Numbered from the stretch's first letter, positions 17,978-29,163 are shown. The stretch: 64,000 bases of DNA from Synechococcus sp. SynAce01 (GCF_001885215.1 NZ_CP018091.1:2294001-2358000); one strand, 5' to 3'. Notes: a model not told the origin generated them from the letters alone. Program-made: numbers and translations.

Positions 17978-19591
17978 ATGGGACCAGCCCGCGCCGATGC
18001 CGCCGTGTTCCTATGGCCCGCTCCGGATGCCGCCCACCTGCTGGTGCGCTCCGAGCAGATGGCGGCCCTGGAAGCTGCCCTGTTCGCCAGTGGTCTGCCG
18101 GTGGCGGCCCTGATGGAAAAGGCGGCCCTGCAGATCAGCCGCCGGCTGCTGGCCCAGCCCGCGCGGCTGGCCGCTGGCGTGCTCGTGCTGGTGGGTCCGG
18201 GCCACAACGGTGCCGACGGGCTGGTGGTGGCGCGGGAACTGCACTTGGCGGGCGTCGCCGTGCGGATCTGGTGCCCCTTCGAGCGCCAGAAACCCCTGGC
18301 CGCAGAACACAGGCGTCATGCCTGCTGGTTGGGGATCCCGGCCCTGACGGCTCCGCCAGACCCCGTTGATGCGGCCCTTTGGATCGATGCCCTGTTCGGC
18401 ATCGGCCAACACCGCGTGCCGGCTGAGGATCTCCAGCAGCTGTTCGCCGAGCGGCAGGCCGCCCGAGCCGGCCAGCTGGTGGCCATCGACGTGCCCACCG
18501 GTCTCTGCGCCGATGGGGGCCGGGTTCTTGGGCGCGTGGCGGCCTGCGCCAGCCAGACGTTTTGTCTGGGATTGCTCAAGCAGGGCCTGGTGCAGGACAG
18601 CGCCCTGGCCTGGGTGGGCCAGCTGGAGCGATGCGATCTGGCCCTGCCCGCCGCCCTGCTGGCGACCTTGCCTCTCGATCAGCCGCTGGGCCTGGGCGCT
18701 GCCGACCTGAAAACGGCGCCCAGGCCTGTTCTGCCGCCTGAGGCCGCGAAATACGGCCGGGGCCGGCTGCTGGTGGTCGCAGGTAGCGATCGTTACAGGG
18801 GTGCGGCTTTGCTCAGCCTTTTGGGTGCCAGCGCCAGCGGCTGCGGCAGCCTTCGGGCTGCGCTGCCGGCTGCCGTGGCGGCCGGTCTCTGGGCGGTGCA
18901 GCCCCAGGTGGTGATGGAGGCTGCCCTGGAGGAAAGACCCACCGGTGGCCTGGCCCTGGCTCCGCTGGCTGTACCGGGGGTTTTGGACCGCCTCGATGCT
19001 GTTTTGCTCGGCCCGGGCATCGGCCTTGGATCGGGGATCGGCGGCGGGACGGCTTGCGCTGACGAACCTGCCTGGCAGGCCCTGCAGGACTTCCCGGGCT
19101 TGTTGGTGCTCGATGCCGATGGCCTCAACCGGCTCGCTGGCGGAGCGGCGGGGACGGCGGGCACCACCTGGTTGCAGCAGCGCCGGGGACCGACCTGGCT
19201 GACCCCCCATGCCGGCGAATTTGCCCGACTCTTTCCCGATCTCGCCGGCAGGCCCCCGCTCGAGGCCGCCGCCGCCGCCGCGGGGCGTTGCCAGGTTTCG
19301 GTGTTGCTCAAGGGGGCTCGCAGCGTGGTGGCCTCCGCCGATGGTCGGCGCTGGCAGCTGCTGGCGGCGGCGGCCGCCGCTGCCCGCGCCGGACTGGGAG
19401 ACGTGCTGGCCGGCTATGCGGCCGGACGGGGGGCCGCTGCGGGCTGCGGCGAGGGCGGGGCCCTGCTGGCCGCTGCGGCCCTGGAGCATGCCCAGGCCGG
19501 CTTGGCGTGCTGCAAGGAGCTGGGCGAGGGCGCAGCGACGCCCCAGGCGATTGCCCAGCAGTTGGCCGGACGTGCTGGCCGGGTGGCTTAG
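17978..19591 (+). CDS. nnr: Bifunctional NAD(P)H-hydrate epimerase/dehydratase (NnrE-NnrD)
   Basis: Repairs damaged NAD(P)H hydrates: the N-terminal domain interconverts R and S forms, the C-terminal domain dehydrates with ADP or ATP. The 537-aa protein has the epimerase part (residues about 20-230) with GPGHNGADGLVVARELH and WIDALFGIG, then the kinase-like part with VVAGSDRYRGAALLS, LLGPGIGLGSG, VLDADGLN, TPHAGEFARL and GLGDVLAGYAAG. The usual NTGSGD is AGLGD here, with the catalytic Asp kept. Divergent from mnmA; its stop is followed by the sigma factor upstream region. Confidence 0.94.
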   Translation: MGPARADAAVFLWPAPDAAHLLVRSEQMAALEAALFASGLPVAALMEKAALQISRRLLAQPARLAAGVLVLVGPGHNGADGLVVARELHLAGVAVRIWCPFERQKPLAAEHRRHACWLGIPALTAPPDPVDAALWIDALFGIGQHRVPAEDLQQLFAERQAARAGQLVAIDVPTGLCADGGRVLGRVAACASQTFCLGLLKQGLVQDSALAWVGQLERCDLALPAALLATLPLDQPLGLGAADLKTAPRPVLPPEAAKYGRGRLLVVAGSDRYRGAALLSLLGASASGCGSLRAALPAAVAAGLWAVQPQVVMEAALEERPTGGLALAPLAVPGVLDRLDAVLLGPGIGLGSGIGGGTACADEPAWQALQDFPGLLVLDADGLNRLAGGAAGTAGTTWLQQRRGPTWLTPHAGEFARLFPDLAGRPPLEAAAAAAGRCQVSVLLKGARSVVASADGRRWQLLAAAAAAARAGLGDVLAGYAAGRGAAAGCGEGGALLAAAALEHAQAGLACCKELGEGAATPQAIAQQLAGRAGRVA

Positions 19592-19783
19592 TGGAGGTCA
19601 GCAAGCCTGATCATCCAGATCAGTAACCCTGAAGTTCACTGCAACCACTGATAGCCGAGCCGAAGCGAGAGGCCAGTGACAGTATCTGTTGTGTTGTTTT
19701 GCACTTAGGCCCTGGAACAGTTGTTGAAATCACATCCAGGAATTGGTATTTCCAAGAGATTGGCGATCAACTTTTCAGGATTC

Positions 19784-20758
19784 ATGCCAGTCGCCAGTCT
19801 TCAGATCAGGGAAAGCAGTCGTCGGCGTAGCAACGATCCCGTCAGCTGGTACCTGGCCACGATCGGGCGCGAACCGCTGCTCACCCCAGCCGAGGAGATC
19901 GAACTGGGCAATCAGGTCCAGACGATGATGCGCTTGTTGGAGAACGGTGAGCCCGCCTCTCCAAGCGAGCGTCAGAAGAAGTTGTTGCGCATCGGCCGGC
20001 GCTCCAAGCAGCGGATGATGAAGGCCAACCTGCGGCTGGTGGTCAGCATCGCCAAGAAGTACCAGGGCCGGGGCTTGGAGCTGCTGGACCTGGTTCAGGA
20101 AGGATCCCTGGGCCTGGAGCGGGCCGTGGAAAAATTTGATCCCACCCGCGGCTACAAATTCTCCACCTACGCCTTCTGGTGGATCCGCCAGAGCATGACC
20201 CGGGGGATCGCCTGCCACTCGCGCACGATTCGCTTGCCGGTCCATCTTGGAGAACGGCTCAGTGCCGTGCGCCGGGTGAGCCTGGAGCTGGCCCAGAAGC
20301 TGGGTGCCATGCCCAGCCGCAGCGAGATTGCCGAAGCCATGGCGATCCCGATCGAGGAGCTTGATTCGTTGCTGCGTCAGTCGCTGACCACATCCAGCCT
20401 GGATGCGCCGATCCATGGCGACGAGGGTCGCAGTTCCCTTGGCGATCTGATGGCCAACCCGGCCAGCCAGGAGCCCCTGGAGCTGCTGGAGCGGGCCATG
20501 CACCTGGACCAACTCGAGGCCTGGCTTGGCCATCTGTCGGAGCAGGAGCGCAAGGTGCTGGAGATGCGCTACGGCGTCAATGGAGCCCAGCGCAGCACCC
20601 TGGCCGAAATCGGCCGACTGATGCAGGTGTCAAGGGAGCGGGTGCGGCAGGTGGAGCTCAAGGCCCTAGGCAAGCTGAGGGCCCTCACAGAGCAACCGCG
20701 AACGGAGCAGCTACGAACAGTGCAGCCACTCAGTCTTCAGCCCAGATGTAGCGGGTGA
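19784..20758 (+). CDS. Group 2 sigma-70-type RNA polymerase sigma factor
   Basis: 324-aa sigma factor. It lacks region 1.1 and has region 1.2 ([21 protein letters not shown]), 2.1-2.4 ([44 protein letters not shown]), region 3 and 4.2 ([21 protein letters not shown]), all intact, so it can contact the -10 and -35 elements. Cyanobacterial group 2 sigmas act in stress, circadian or stationary responses; which one this is cannot be told. The ATG at 19784 gives a compact start. Its last 29 nt overlap pdhA on the opposite strand. Confidence 0.93.
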   Translation: MPVASLQIRESSRRRSNDPVSWYLATIGREPLLTPAEEIELGNQVQTMMRLLENGEPASPSERQKKLLRIGRRSKQRMMKANLRLVVSIAKKYQGRGLELLDLVQEGSLGLERAVEKFDPTRGYKFSTYAFWWIRQSMTRGIACHSRTIRLPVHLGERLSAVRRVSLELAQKLGAMPSRSEIAEAMAIPIEELDSLLRQSLTTSSLDAPIHGDEGRSSLGDLMANPASQEPLELLERAMHLDQLEAWLGHLSEQERKVLEMRYGVNGAQRSTLAEIGRLMQVSRERVRQVELKALGKLRALTEQPRTEQLRTVQPLSLQPRCSG

Positions 20759-21815
20759 GTTCGCTGGGGTCGGGTTCCGGAGCCGCCACAGCAAAACTGA
20801 CCGCGTCAGCCACTTCGGCGTCGATCTCCGCTTCGATCGCCTTGAGCTCCTCGGCCGTGGCCAGCTCGCCGCTGATCAGCTGGGCGGCCAGGGCCTTGAT
20901 TGGATCGCGCTGGGCCCAGAAGGCTTTTTCCGCCTCGCTGCGCAGTTCGTCGGGATCGGCCAGGGAATGACCCCGGAACCGGTAGGTGAGGCACTCCAGC
21001 ACCGTGGGGCCGTCGCCTGCTCTGGCCCGCTTGACCGCCCGCTGGGCAGCGGCGCGAACCGCCAGCACGTCCATGCCATCCACCTCTTCGCCGGCCATGC
21101 CGAAGGCGGCCGCTTTGCGCCAGATCTCCGGTTCACTGGTGGCCCGTTCGTGGGCCATGCCGATCGCCCACTTGTTGTTCTCAACCACGAAGAGAATGGG
21201 CAGTTTCCAGAGCGCCGCCATGTTCAGGCACTCAAAGAACTGACCGTTGTTGCAGGTGCCGTCACCGAAGAAGGCGGCGGTGACGGAATCGCTGCTGGCA
21301 TCCCCGAGGCCATCGCGCTTGTAGCGGCTGGTGAAGGCGGCTCCGAGAGCCACCGGAATCCCCTCGCCGATGAAGGCATACCCGCCCAGCAGATGGTGCT
21401 CGCGTGAGAACAGGTGCATGGAGCCGCCACGGCCCTTGCTGCAACCGGTGGCCTTGCCGAACAGTTCGCTCATCACCTCACGGGCCGGCACGCCGCAACT
21501 AAGGGCATGGACGTGGTCGCGGTAGGTGCTGCAGAACCAGTCGTGCTGGGCCTTCATCGCCTTGATCACCCCGGTGGCGACGGCTTCCTGGCCGTTATAA
21601 AGATGCACGAAGCCGAACATCTTGCCCCTGTAATACATCTCGGCGCACTTATCTTCAAAGCGCCGGCCCAGGGTCATGTCGCGGTAGAGCATCAAGCCCT
21701 CCGAACGGTTCACCATGGCCGGAGCGGCAGCGGCGAAGGCGGCCAGGCGTTGGGCGTGGCTGCCGACGCTCTCTGGCGCTTCAGCGGGGAGTGTGACAGC
21801 AAACTCCTGGGTCAT
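20730..21815 (-). CDS. pdhA: Pyruvate dehydrogenase E1 component alpha subunit
   Basis: Thiamine-diphosphate enzyme subunit that decarboxylates pyruvate for acetyl-CoA. The 361-aa protein has [32 protein letters not shown], the phosphorylation-loop-like [11 protein letters not shown], the ThDP motif [31 protein letters not shown] and the E1-alpha end [17 protein letters not shown] 21815 ([15 protein letters not shown]) gives the expected length. No E1-beta gene lies beside it, so the subunits are split in this genome. Its 3' end overlaps the sigma gene by 29 nt. Confidence 0.95.
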   Translation of the reverse strand: MTQEFAVTLPAEAPESVGSHAQRLAAFAAAAPAMVNRSEGLMLYRDMTLGRRFEDKCAEMYYRGKMFGFVHLYNGQEAVATGVIKAMKAQHDWFCSTYRDHVHALSCGVPAREVMSELFGKATGCSKGRGGSMHLFSREHHLLGGYAFIGEGIPVALGAAFTSRYKRDGLGDASSDSVTAAFFGDGTCNNGQFFECLNMAALWKLPILFVVENNKWAIGMAHERATSEPEIWRKAAAFGMAGEEVDGMDVLAVRAAAQRAVKRARAGDGPTVLECLTYRFRGHSLADPDELRSEAEKAFWAQRDPIKALAAQLISGELATAEELKAIEAEIDAEVADAVSFAVAAPEPDPSELTRYIWAED

Positions 21816-21940
21816 GGCAGGGATGCCGGGTTCTATTGATGGCGACTGTACGGGGTCCAAACTCGAAGGGGAGTCAAAATCGATGCCGCTGCTTACACTC
21901 GGCGCACTGACGACCCACGCGGGTCTGGGAGCCGCTGCGA

Positions 21941-23890
21941 TTGGAACTTCCGATCGATCACTACCGCTTGCTGGGGGTGAGTCCTGCCTCCGACTGCCAG
22001 ACGGTGCTGCGCACCTTGCAGCACCGTCTGGATCACCCACCCAAGCAGGGATTCAGCCACGAAGCGCTGCAGAGCAGGGCCGCCTTGCTCCGCTCCAGCG
22101 CCGACCTGCTCAGCGACGAAGATCGGCGCAGTGCCTATGAAGCCGATCTGATTGCCTTCGAGGGCAGCGGCGGAGATGGCGCTCCCGGACTTGACGTGCC
22201 TAGCAGCAAGGAGTTGGGCGGACTGCTGCTGCTGCTGGAGGCCGGTCAGCCGTTGGACAGCTTCGAAGCAGCACGACGCAGCCTGCAGCCTCCCCAGACG
22301 CCGGCCTTGGGCAGCTCCCGCGAAACCGATCTCACCTTGTTGGTCGGTCTGTCCTGCCGCCAGGCCTCGTCCGATCTGCGCGATCAGCGGCACTTCGAGG
22401 CGGCGGCTTCTCTCCTGCAGCAAGGGCTGCAGCTCTTACAACGCATGGGCCAGGCACCGGAGCAGCGACGCCAGCTCGACAGCGACCTCCACGCCCTGCT
22501 GCCGTTCCGGGTGCTGGATTTGCTCAGCCGCGACCTGGCCGCCAGCCATGAGCGTCAGGAAGGACTGCGCTTGCTTGAGGTGCTGGTCAAGAAACGGGGA
22601 GGTCTCGAAGGCGACAGCGACCCTGAATTGCCGCGCCAGGACTTTCAGTCCTTCTTCAAGCAGATCCGCCAGTTCCTCACCGTTCAAGAGCAGGTGGATC
22701 TCTTCGGCCGCTGGGCCGGTGAAGGATCGCCCACCGCCGAGTTCCTGACCAGCTACGCCCTCACCGCCTCCGGTTTCTCCCAGCGCAAGCCCGAGCGGAT
22801 AGCCGCGGGCCTGGAGCGGTTGGCGGCCAGCGGCCAGCCCGGCGTCGGGCCCTTCCTCGCCTGCCAGCACCTGCTGCTCGGCCAGGTTGATACAGCCCAC
22901 AGCCACTTTGAAGCCAGCGCCGGCGAAGATCTACGCCGTTGGGCCGAAGCCCAGGGTGATGACCCCCTCGCCCAGCTCTGTGCCTATTGCCGCGACTGGC
23001 TCTCCAGAGACGTGTTGCCGGGCTACCGCGATATCGAAACCGATGCCGATCTCGAGGCCTATTTCGCCGATCGTGACGTCCAGGCCTACGTCGAGAAAAA
23101 GGATCTGGCACCGGCTGCCTGGGTGCCAACGGCTCTTGGTCAAGGCGTGAGCGCTGCGGACTGGCCAGCTCTCGGCGAGTCAGGCAACGGCGAAAGCCTG
23201 ACGTCAGTTCAACCTGTTGAGCCCTTCGGCAGCGCTGAGCTGCCTGCCCAGCCCTCCCCGCGGCGCCAGGGTCGGGGGCTGCCCTGGCTATGGCCCGCTG
23301 GGCTCGGCCTGGCAACGGTTGCCGTCGCGGCTGGGTCCTGGATCGCCTTTCGCCCCCTTAATCCGAGCCCAACTGCTCCTTCGCCGTCGCAGGCCGGCTC
23401 CTCAGCGGTCAAACCCGATCCAGCCAAACCCGATCCCGGCAAGCCAGATCCCAGCAAGCCAACGCCGCCCCCGGCGGTGGCTGCGCTCAGCCTGCCGCTC
23501 AAGGCCCAGGCCCCCAGCGACGCCGAGATTCAGGGCTTGCTGGAGGCCTGGCTCAAGACAAAGGCGGAGGTGCTCGATGGCAAGACCCCCGGCCGCCCGC
23601 CGGGCGAGCTGGCACGGCCGGCCCTGGTCGCCTCCCTCCAGGCTGAAAGGCGCAGCCACGTGGCCCGGGGTGAACGCAAGCAGGTGAAGGCTGAAGTGGA
23701 GCAGCTCACTGTGGTCAGCCGCAGCCCACGGCGGATCGAAATCAACGCCCAGCTCGGTTACAGCGATCAGACCACCAACCTCGCTGGCGCCGTGCAGCAG
23801 CGCACACCTGCGATCACGGTGCGCAACACCTACGTGTTCGGCCGCGACGGCGATACCTGGAGGCTGGCCGGCTGGCGGCAGCGCAGCTGA
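21941..23890 (+). CDS. ftn2: ARC6/Ftn2 (ZipN) cell division protein
   Basis: Membrane protein that anchors FtsZ at mid-cell, ancestor of chloroplast ARC6. The 649-aa protein starts [19 protein letters not shown], a J-domain-like N-terminus without the HPD motif, which is typical for Ftn2. A single membrane helix lies around residues 447-470 ([15 protein letters not shown]), followed by a Pro/Lys/Asp repeat linker ([17 protein letters not shown]) and a C-terminal ARC6-like IMS domain (about 520-645). The start is a TTG at 21941. It is divergent from pdhA and upstream of ffh on the same strand. Confidence 0.93.
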   Translation: MELPIDHYRLLGVSPASDCQTVLRTLQHRLDHPPKQGFSHEALQSRAALLRSSADLLSDEDRRSAYEADLIAFEGSGGDGAPGLDVPSSKELGGLLLLLEAGQPLDSFEAARRSLQPPQTPALGSSRETDLTLLVGLSCRQASSDLRDQRHFEAAASLLQQGLQLLQRMGQAPEQRRQLDSDLHALLPFRVLDLLSRDLAASHERQEGLRLLEVLVKKRGGLEGDSDPELPRQDFQSFFKQIRQFLTVQEQVDLFGRWAGEGSPTAEFLTSYALTASGFSQRKPERIAAGLERLAASGQPGVGPFLACQHLLLGQVDTAHSHFEASAGEDLRRWAEAQGDDPLAQLCAYCRDWLSRDVLPGYRDIETDADLEAYFADRDVQAYVEKKDLAPAAWVPTALGQGVSAADWPALGESGNGESLTSVQPVEPFGSAELPAQPSPRRQGRGLPWLWPAGLGLATVAVAAGSWIAFRPLNPSPTAPSPSQAGSSAVKPDPAKPDPGKPDPSKPTPPPAVAALSLPLKAQAPSDAEIQGLLEAWLKTKAEVLDGKTPGRPPGELARPALVASLQAERRSHVARGERKQVKAEVEQLTVVSRSPRRIEINAQLGYSDQTTNLAGAVQQRTPAITVRNTYVFGRDGDTWRLAGWRQRS

Positions 23891-23958
23891 TCCGTCCGGT
23901 GCCGGTCGGTTTTTAGGATCACAGCGCGATAGCGCGTTCTCCCAGCCCGGGCCTTTCC

Positions 23959-25458
23959 ATGTTCGATGAGCTCTCCCAGCGTTTTGAAGACGCGGTCAAA
24001 AGCCTGAGGGGCCAGGACAAGATCACCGAAAGCAACGTGGAGGGGGCGCTCAAGCAGGTGCGGCGCGCCCTGCTCGAAGCCGATGTGAGCCTGGAGGTGA
24101 TCAAGGTCTTCATCGAAGACGTGCGCCAGCGGGCGGTGGGCGCCGAGGTGGTGCGCGGGGTGAGTCCCGATCAGCAGTTCATCCAGCTGGTGCACCAGGC
24201 TCTGGTGGAGGTGATGGGAGGGGCTAACGCGCCTTTGGCCAAGGCCGAAGCGGCCCCCACGGTGATCCTGATGGCCGGCCTGCAGGGGGCGGGCAAGACC
24301 ACCGCCACCGCCAAGCTCGGTCTGCACCTCAAGGAACAGGGTCGCCGTGCCCTGATGGTGGCCGCCGACGTGTACCGGCCAGCGGCTATCGATCAGCTGC
24401 GCACCCTCGGTGAGCAGATCGACGTGGAGGTATTCAGCCTCGGAACGGCGGCGAAACCCGAGGAGATCGCCGCGGCTGGTGTGGCCAAGGGCCGCGCCGG
24501 AGGCTTCGACGTGGTGCTGGTGGACACGGCCGGCCGCCTGCAGATCGACTCCGGGATGATGGAGGAGATGGTGCGGATCCGCGCTGCCGCCCAGCCCGAT
24601 GAGGTGCTGCTGGTGGTGGATTCGATGATCGGCCAGGAGGCGGCCGAACTCACCCGCGCCTTCCACGACCAGGTGGGGCTCACCGGCGCGGTGCTCACCA
24701 AGCTCGACGGCGACAGCCGTGGCGGTGCCGCCCTTTCGATCCGCCAGGTGAGCGGTGCCCCGATCAAGTTCATCGGCACCGGCGAGAAGGTGGAGGCCCT
24801 GCAGCCCTTCCACCCGGAGCGCATGGCCAGCCGGATTCTCGGCATGGGGGATGTGCTCACCCTGGTGGAGAAAGCCAGCAAGGAGGTGGAACTGGCGGAT
24901 GTGGAGAAGATGCAGCAGAAGCTGCAGGAAGCCACCTTCGACTTCTCCGATTTCGTTCAGCAGATGCGGATGATCAAACGGATGGGCTCCCTGGGTGGCC
25001 TGATGAAGATGATCCCCGGCATGAACAAGATCGACGACGGCATGCTCAAGCAGGGCGAAAGCCAGCTCAAACGCATCGAAGCCATGATCGGCTCGATGAC
25101 CGAGGCCGAGCGCAAGCAACCCCAGCTCCTCGCCGCCCAACCCTCCAGGCGCCGGCGCATTGCCGCCGGCAGTGGCCACACCCCGGCCGATGTGGACAAG
25201 GTGCTCGCCGATTTTCAGAAAATGCGGGGGATGATGCAGCAGATGACTCAGGGCGGCCTGCCCGGGATGGGTGGGATGCCGGGCATGGGCGTTGGTTTCC
25301 CTGGTCTGCCGGGCATGGGTGGTGGCATGCCTGGCATGGGAGGACTGCCCGGTCAGCAGGGCCTGCCTGGAGCGGGCCCTGGGCGCGGCGGCAGTTCCCG
25401 CAAGCCCCACCGCCCGGCTAAGCCGGCCAAGAAGCGCAAGGGATTCGGCTCGCTCTAA
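23959..25458 (+). CDS. ffh: Signal recognition particle protein Ffh
   Basis: GTPase of the signal recognition particle that takes ribosome-nascent chains to FtsY and the Sec or Alb3/YidC translocon. The NG domain has LEADVSLEVIKVFIEDV, GLQGAGKTTATAKLG (G1), DTAGRLQIDSGMM (G3) and TKLDGDSRGGAALS (G4). The Met/Gly-rich M domain ends in PGMGGMPGMG-type repeats and a Lys/Arg-rich tail. 499 aa, slightly long because of that Gly/Met/Pro tail. It starts 68 nt after ftn2; no SRP RNA gene was seen nearby. Confidence 0.97.
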   Translation: MFDELSQRFEDAVKSLRGQDKITESNVEGALKQVRRALLEADVSLEVIKVFIEDVRQRAVGAEVVRGVSPDQQFIQLVHQALVEVMGGANAPLAKAEAAPTVILMAGLQGAGKTTATAKLGLHLKEQGRRALMVAADVYRPAAIDQLRTLGEQIDVEVFSLGTAAKPEEIAAAGVAKGRAGGFDVVLVDTAGRLQIDSGMMEEMVRIRAAAQPDEVLLVVDSMIGQEAAELTRAFHDQVGLTGAVLTKLDGDSRGGAALSIRQVSGAPIKFIGTGEKVEALQPFHPERMASRILGMGDVLTLVEKASKEVELADVEKMQQKLQEATFDFSDFVQQMRMIKRMGSLGGLMKMIPGMNKIDDGMLKQGESQLKRIEAMIGSMTEAERKQPQLLAAQPSRRRRIAAGSGHTPADVDKVLADFQKMRGMMQQMTQGGLPGMGGMPGMGVGFPGLPGMGGGMPGMGGLPGQQGLPGAGPGRGGSSRKPHRPAKPAKKRKGFGSL

Positions 25459-25692
25459 GCCCATCTGCGTGGGCGGCTGAGCCGCCTGCAGCAGTGCCAG
25501 GCCGCGCGGATTGGCGATCCGATCAAAAATCACTGCTGAAACGACCGCTCCTGATTATAAAAAACTTCAAATCTTGATGGCTAAATTCTACTTCTCCTGT
25601 TCCTTTGCGTCCTCCGCCCACGGGCTCACGCGTCCAAGGCCAGGGGGTGTCGCGGTAGGATCTCGGTTTGGAAGCCAACTGACTCCGTCTCA

Positions 25693-26115
25693 ATGATCAA
25701 GCTCCGCCTGAAGCGGTTCGGCAAAAAGCGTGAAGCAAGCTTCCGCTTGGTCGTCACCAACAGCACCTCCCGCCGGGATGGCCGTCCGCTCGAAGAGCTG
25801 GGCTTCTACAACCCCCGCACCAAGGAGACCCGGTTGAACACCGAAGCGATCCGGGTGCGTCTCAGCCAAGGCGCCCAACCCACCGACACCGTGCGCTCCT
25901 TGTTGGAGAAAGGTGGCTTGATCGAGCGAACCATTCGTCCCGGTGAAACCGTCGGCAAGGCCAAGCAGGCTGCCGCTCGTGAAGCCGTGATCAAAGCCGC
26001 GGCCAAGGAAGCTGCGGACGCCAAGGCTGCTGCCCAAGAAGCCGCTGCCGAGGCCGCCGCCGCTGAAGCCAAAGCAGCTGAGCCTGAACCCGAACCTGCC
26101 GTCGCCGAAGCTTGA
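25693..26115 (+). CDS. rpsP: 30S ribosomal protein S16 with Ala/Glu-rich tail
   Basis: Small-subunit protein needed for 30S assembly. The first 82 residues are normal bS16: [42 protein letters not shown]. The last 55 or so residues ([27 protein letters not shown]..., ending EPEPAVAEA) form an Ala/Glu-rich helical extension not present in E. coli (82 aa). The 234-nt gap before it is AT-rich at 25550-25600 and probably holds the promoter. Its stop overlaps the start of the PhoH-like gene. Confidence 0.97.
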   Translation: MIKLRLKRFGKKREASFRLVVTNSTSRRDGRPLEELGFYNPRTKETRLNTEAIRVRLSQGAQPTDTVRSLLEKGGLIERTIRPGETVGKAKQAAAREAVIKAAAKEAADAKAAAQEAAAEAAAAEAKAAEPEPEPAVAEA

Positions 26116-27143
26116 GCGCTCGCCCCATGGCCGGGGCAGAACGCGTCCATTCGTTTGTGATCGATCTCCCCGATCAAGCTTCGGCTCTAGCCTTGGCTGG
26201 GGAGGCCGAAGCCACCCTCCATCGCCTGGAGGCCCTCACGGGCGCTTCCCTGGTTTTGCGTGGCCTGCAGCTGGTGATCCAAGGGCAGGCTGAGCAACTC
26301 GAGCGGGCTTCTGCTCTTGTGGAGTTGATCCGTCCGCTCTGGCTGGAGGGCCAGTCGGTGGGTCAGATGGATCTGCAGACGGCCCTGGCGGCTCTCGATT
26401 CCGGCAGCGGCGAGGAGCACCGTGCGCTCGGCAAGCGTGTGCTGGCCCGCAGCTTGAGTGGCAAGTTGTTGCGGCCTCGCACCCTGGGTCAGCGGGCCTA
26501 CGTGGAGGCGATCGAGCAGCACGACCTCACCCTGGCCCTGGGACCGGCAGGCAGTGGCAAAACCTTGCTGGCCACGGTCCAGGCCGTGCGCATGCTGAAT
26601 GAACGCCGTGTCGAAAGGTTGATCCTCACCCGGCCGGCTGTGGAAGCTGGCGAGCGCTTGGGTTTCCTTCCCGGTGACCTGCAGCAGAAGGTGGATCCCT
26701 ACCTGCGACCTCTGTACGACGCCCTGCACAGTCTGCTGGGAGCCGACCGCACCACAGGGATGCTGGAGAGGGGTGTGATCGAGGTGGCGCCGCTGGCCTA
26801 CATGCGGGGACGCACCCTGGCTGATGCGTTCGTGATCGTGGATGAAGCACAGAACACCACGGCCGCCCAGATGCGCATGGTGCTCACCCGCCTGGGGGAG
26901 AACTCGCGGATGGTGGTGACAGGCGATCCCAGCCAGGTTGACTTGCCTGCCCACCAGGTCAGTGGTCTCAGCGAGGCCGCCCGGGTGCTCGACGGGGTCG
27001 AGGGCGTGGCGATCTGCACCCTGACGGTCGCCGATGTGGTGCGCCATCCGCTGGTTCAGCGGGTCGTGCAGGCCTACGCCCGACTGGATGCCGAACGCCA
27101 TGGCGAAGAGCCAAGGCAGCCGCCCCGTGAGGGCCCCAGATAG
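26112..27143 (+). CDS. PhoH-like ATPase
   Basis: Nucleotide-binding protein related to the phosphate-starvation PhoH family, often tied to RNA metabolism. The 343-aa protein has [20 protein letters not shown] (Walker A), the Walker [33 protein letters not shown] and an N-terminal KH-like stretch. TTG 26112 overlaps the rpsP stop by 4 nt; ATG 26127 is an alternative start. The rpsP-phoH order suggests translational coupling. Substrate unknown. Confidence 0.92.
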   Translation: MSARPMAGAERVHSFVIDLPDQASALALAGEAEATLHRLEALTGASLVLRGLQLVIQGQAEQLERASALVELIRPLWLEGQSVGQMDLQTALAALDSGSGEEHRALGKRVLARSLSGKLLRPRTLGQRAYVEAIEQHDLTLALGPAGSGKTLLATVQAVRMLNERRVERLILTRPAVEAGERLGFLPGDLQQKVDPYLRPLYDALHSLLGADRTTGMLERGVIEVAPLAYMRGRTLADAFVIVDEAQNTTAAQMRMVLTRLGENSRMVVTGDPSQVDLPAHQVSGLSEAARVLDGVEGVAICTLTVADVVRHPLVQRVVQAYARLDAERHGEEPRQPPREGPR

Positions 27144-27205
27144 GGAGATCCACACTCCCTCGGCCCGGCGGCGCTGGCAGGATAAGGGAGTTCGAATCTT
27201 GAGCC

Positions 27206-27934
27206 ATGCCGGCCAGCAGCAATTTCCAGGAAGCGATCCGCGAGGCCCAACAGGGTGCCCTTGTGGGCCCCAACGTGGTCAACAAGGCCCTGCCCTATGT
27301 GGGCGGCGGCATGGTGCTCACCGCCGCTGGTGTGATCGGTGGCCTGTCGTTGATCGGCAACCCGATCTTCATGCCTCTGTTCTGGGTGGCCCTGATCGGC
27401 AACTTCGTTCTCTTCTTCGTGGCGCAGAACGCGGCGATGAAAGGCAACAACGGCACGGCTCTGCCGATCCTGGCGGCCTACAGCCTGATCACCGGCTTCA
27501 CGCTCAGCGGCATCGTGGCGATGGCGATCGGCACGGCCGGCATCGGTGCGATCGGCACGGCAGCCCTGGCCACCGGCATCACCTTTGTGATTGCCTCGAT
27601 CGTGGGCCGCAACATGAGCGACAGCCTCGGCCAGGCCCTCAGTGGCGTGGTGGGGCTGGGCATCGTTGGTCTGCTGATTGCGATGGTGGTTCAGATCGTC
27701 GGTGGCATCTTCATCCCGGGTTTTGGCGGCAACAGTTTTGAACTGCTGATTGCCGGCTTCGGCACCGTTCTGTTTGTGGGGGCCGCTTTCGTCGATTTCT
27801 ACACGATGCCGCGCACCTACAACGACGACCAATACCTGGCCGGTGCCCTTGGCATGTATCTCACCTATATCAATCTGTTCATCTTCATTCTGCGTCTGAT
27901 CATCGCTCTCAACGGCGGCGGTCGTCGCAACTGA
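27206..27934 (+). CDS. Bax inhibitor-1-like (TMBIM/YccA) membrane protein
   Basis: 242-aa integral membrane protein with about seven hydrophobic spans, in the BI-1/YccA/YbhL family (possible calcium-leak or protease-modulating role; unknown in cyanobacteria). The hydrophobic core includes GALVGPNVVNKALPYVGGGMVL, IVGGIFIPGFGGNSFELLIAGFGTVLFVGAAFVDFYTM and the C-terminal YLAGALGMYLTYINLFIFILRL, which ends in the family's acidic/aromatic pattern. It is short at the N-terminus and ends in basic RRN. A stem-loop terminator follows at 27959. Confidence 0.88.
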   Translation: MPASSNFQEAIREAQQGALVGPNVVNKALPYVGGGMVLTAAGVIGGLSLIGNPIFMPLFWVALIGNFVLFFVAQNAAMKGNNGTALPILAAYSLITGFTLSGIVAMAIGTAGIGAIGTAALATGITFVIASIVGRNMSDSLGQALSGVVGLGIVGLLIAMVVQIVGGIFIPGFGGNSFELLIAGFGTVLFVGAAFVDFYTMPRTYNDDQYLAGALGMYLTYINLFIFILRLIIALNGGGRRN

Positions 27935-27958
27935 ATTCTTTGCTAGAGAAGTAGCATC

Positions 27959-27984
27959 GCCAGAGCTTCGGCTCTGGCTTTTTT
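27959..27984 (+). terminator. Rho-independent terminator with UUCG loop
   Basis: An 8-bp stem (GCCAGAGC / GCTCTGGC) closed by a stable TTCG tetraloop, then six T residues (27979-27984). It separates the BI-1-like gene from the gmd-fcl pair. Confidence 0.93.
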
Positions 27985-28047
27985 ATGGCTTGACTCAGTC
28001 TTCGGTCCCGTTACCCTTCACCCCTTCTTCAGCCAGGCAGGCAGCGC

Positions 28048-29163
28048 ATGACCAAAACCGCTCTGATCACAGGAATCACAGGCCAGGACGGCAGCTATCT
28101 TGCCGAGTTGCTACTTGACAAGGGCTATCAGGTGCATGGCATCAAGCGGCGGGCCAGCAGCTTCAACACCAGCCGCATCGATCACCTCTACCAGGATCCG
28201 CATGAGGGTGATCCCCGCCTGGTGCTCCATTACGGCGATCTCACCGATTCCACCAATCTGATCCGGATCGTGCAGCAGGTGCAGCCCGATGAGATCTACA
28301 ACCTCGGCGCCCAGAGTCATGTGGCGGTGAGCTTCGAGAGCCCGGAATACACCGCCAACGGCGATGCCCTCGGCACCCTGCGCATTCTTGAGGCGGTGCG
28401 CATTCTTGGCCTCACGTCGAAAACACGGATTTATCAGGCCAGCACCAGCGAGCTCTATGGCCTGGTGCAGGAGACCCCCCAGAAGGAGACCACCCCCTTC
28501 TATCCCCGTAGCCCCTACGGCGTGGCCAAGCTCTATGCCTACTGGATCACGGTGAATTACCGCGAGGCCTACGGCATGTATGCCTGCAACGGCATCCTGT
28601 TCAACCACGAAAGCCCGCGGCGTGGCGAAACCTTCGTGACCCGCAAGATCAGCCGTGGCCTGGCGCGGATCGCTGCCGGCCTCGATCAATGCCTGTTCAT
28701 GGGCAACCTCGACTCGCTGCGCGACTGGGGCCACGCCCGCGATTACGTGGAGATGCAGTGGCGGATGCTGCAGCAGGACACCCCGGAGGATTACGTGATC
28801 GCCACCGGCCGCCAGGAGAGCGTGCGCCGTTTCATTGAGCTCTGTGCCCTGGAGCTGGGCTGGGGTGGCATCGACTGGCGGGGTGAGGGCCTGGGCGAAA
28901 CCGGGCACCGCGCCGATAGCGGTGCCCAGGTGGTGCGCATCGACCCGCGCTATTTCCGTCCAGCGGAGGTGGAAACTCTGCTGGGCGATCCCACTAAGGC
29001 CCGCGAAAAGCTGGGTTGGACGCCCACCACCACCCTGGAGGAGCTGGTGGCGGAGATGGTTGAAGCCGATCGGCAGGATGCCGCCAAGGAAGCCACGCTC
29101 CGCCGTGAAGGTTTCACGGTGGTGGGTTCGATGGAGAATCCACCGGCTTTGTTGCGGTCTTGA
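28048..29163 (+). CDS. gmd: GDP-mannose 4,6-dehydratase
   Basis: Turns GDP-mannose into GDP-4-keto-6-deoxymannose, first step of GDP-L-fucose synthesis. The 371-aa SDR starts [26 protein letters not shown] with the GxxGxxG fold, has [22 protein letters not shown] and the catalytic Tyr/Lys in [12 protein letters not shown], then [16 protein letters not shown]. Length and pattern match GMD closely. The next gene, fcl, follows at 29183 with a 19-nt gap, giving an operon for fucosylated polysaccharide precursors. Confidence 0.97.
   Translation: MTKTALITGITGQDGSYLAELLLDKGYQVHGIKRRASSFNTSRIDHLYQDPHEGDPRLVLHYGDLTDSTNLIRIVQQVQPDEIYNLGAQSHVAVSFESPEYTANGDALGTLRILEAVRILGLTSKTRIYQASTSELYGLVQETPQKETTPFYPRSPYGVAKLYAYWITVNYREAYGMYACNGILFNHESPRRGETFVTRKISRGLARIAAGLDQCLFMGNLDSLRDWGHARDYVEMQWRMLQQDTPEDYVIATGRQESVRRFIELCALELGWGGIDWRGEGLGETGHRADSGAQVVRIDPRYFRPAEVETLLGDPTKAREKLGWTPTTTLEELVAEMVEADRQDAAKEATLRREGFTVVGSMENPPALLRS

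Noticed and set aside
23830-25533. 567-aa minus-strand ORF across ffh
   Set aside because: His/Leu/Gly-rich shadow of the Ffh coding sequence, which has all four GTPase motifs on the plus strand.
27144-27205. Possible tRNA signal GTTCGAATC at about 27191
   Set aside because: No acceptor or anticodon stem can be folded around it, and the gap is too short for a tRNA.
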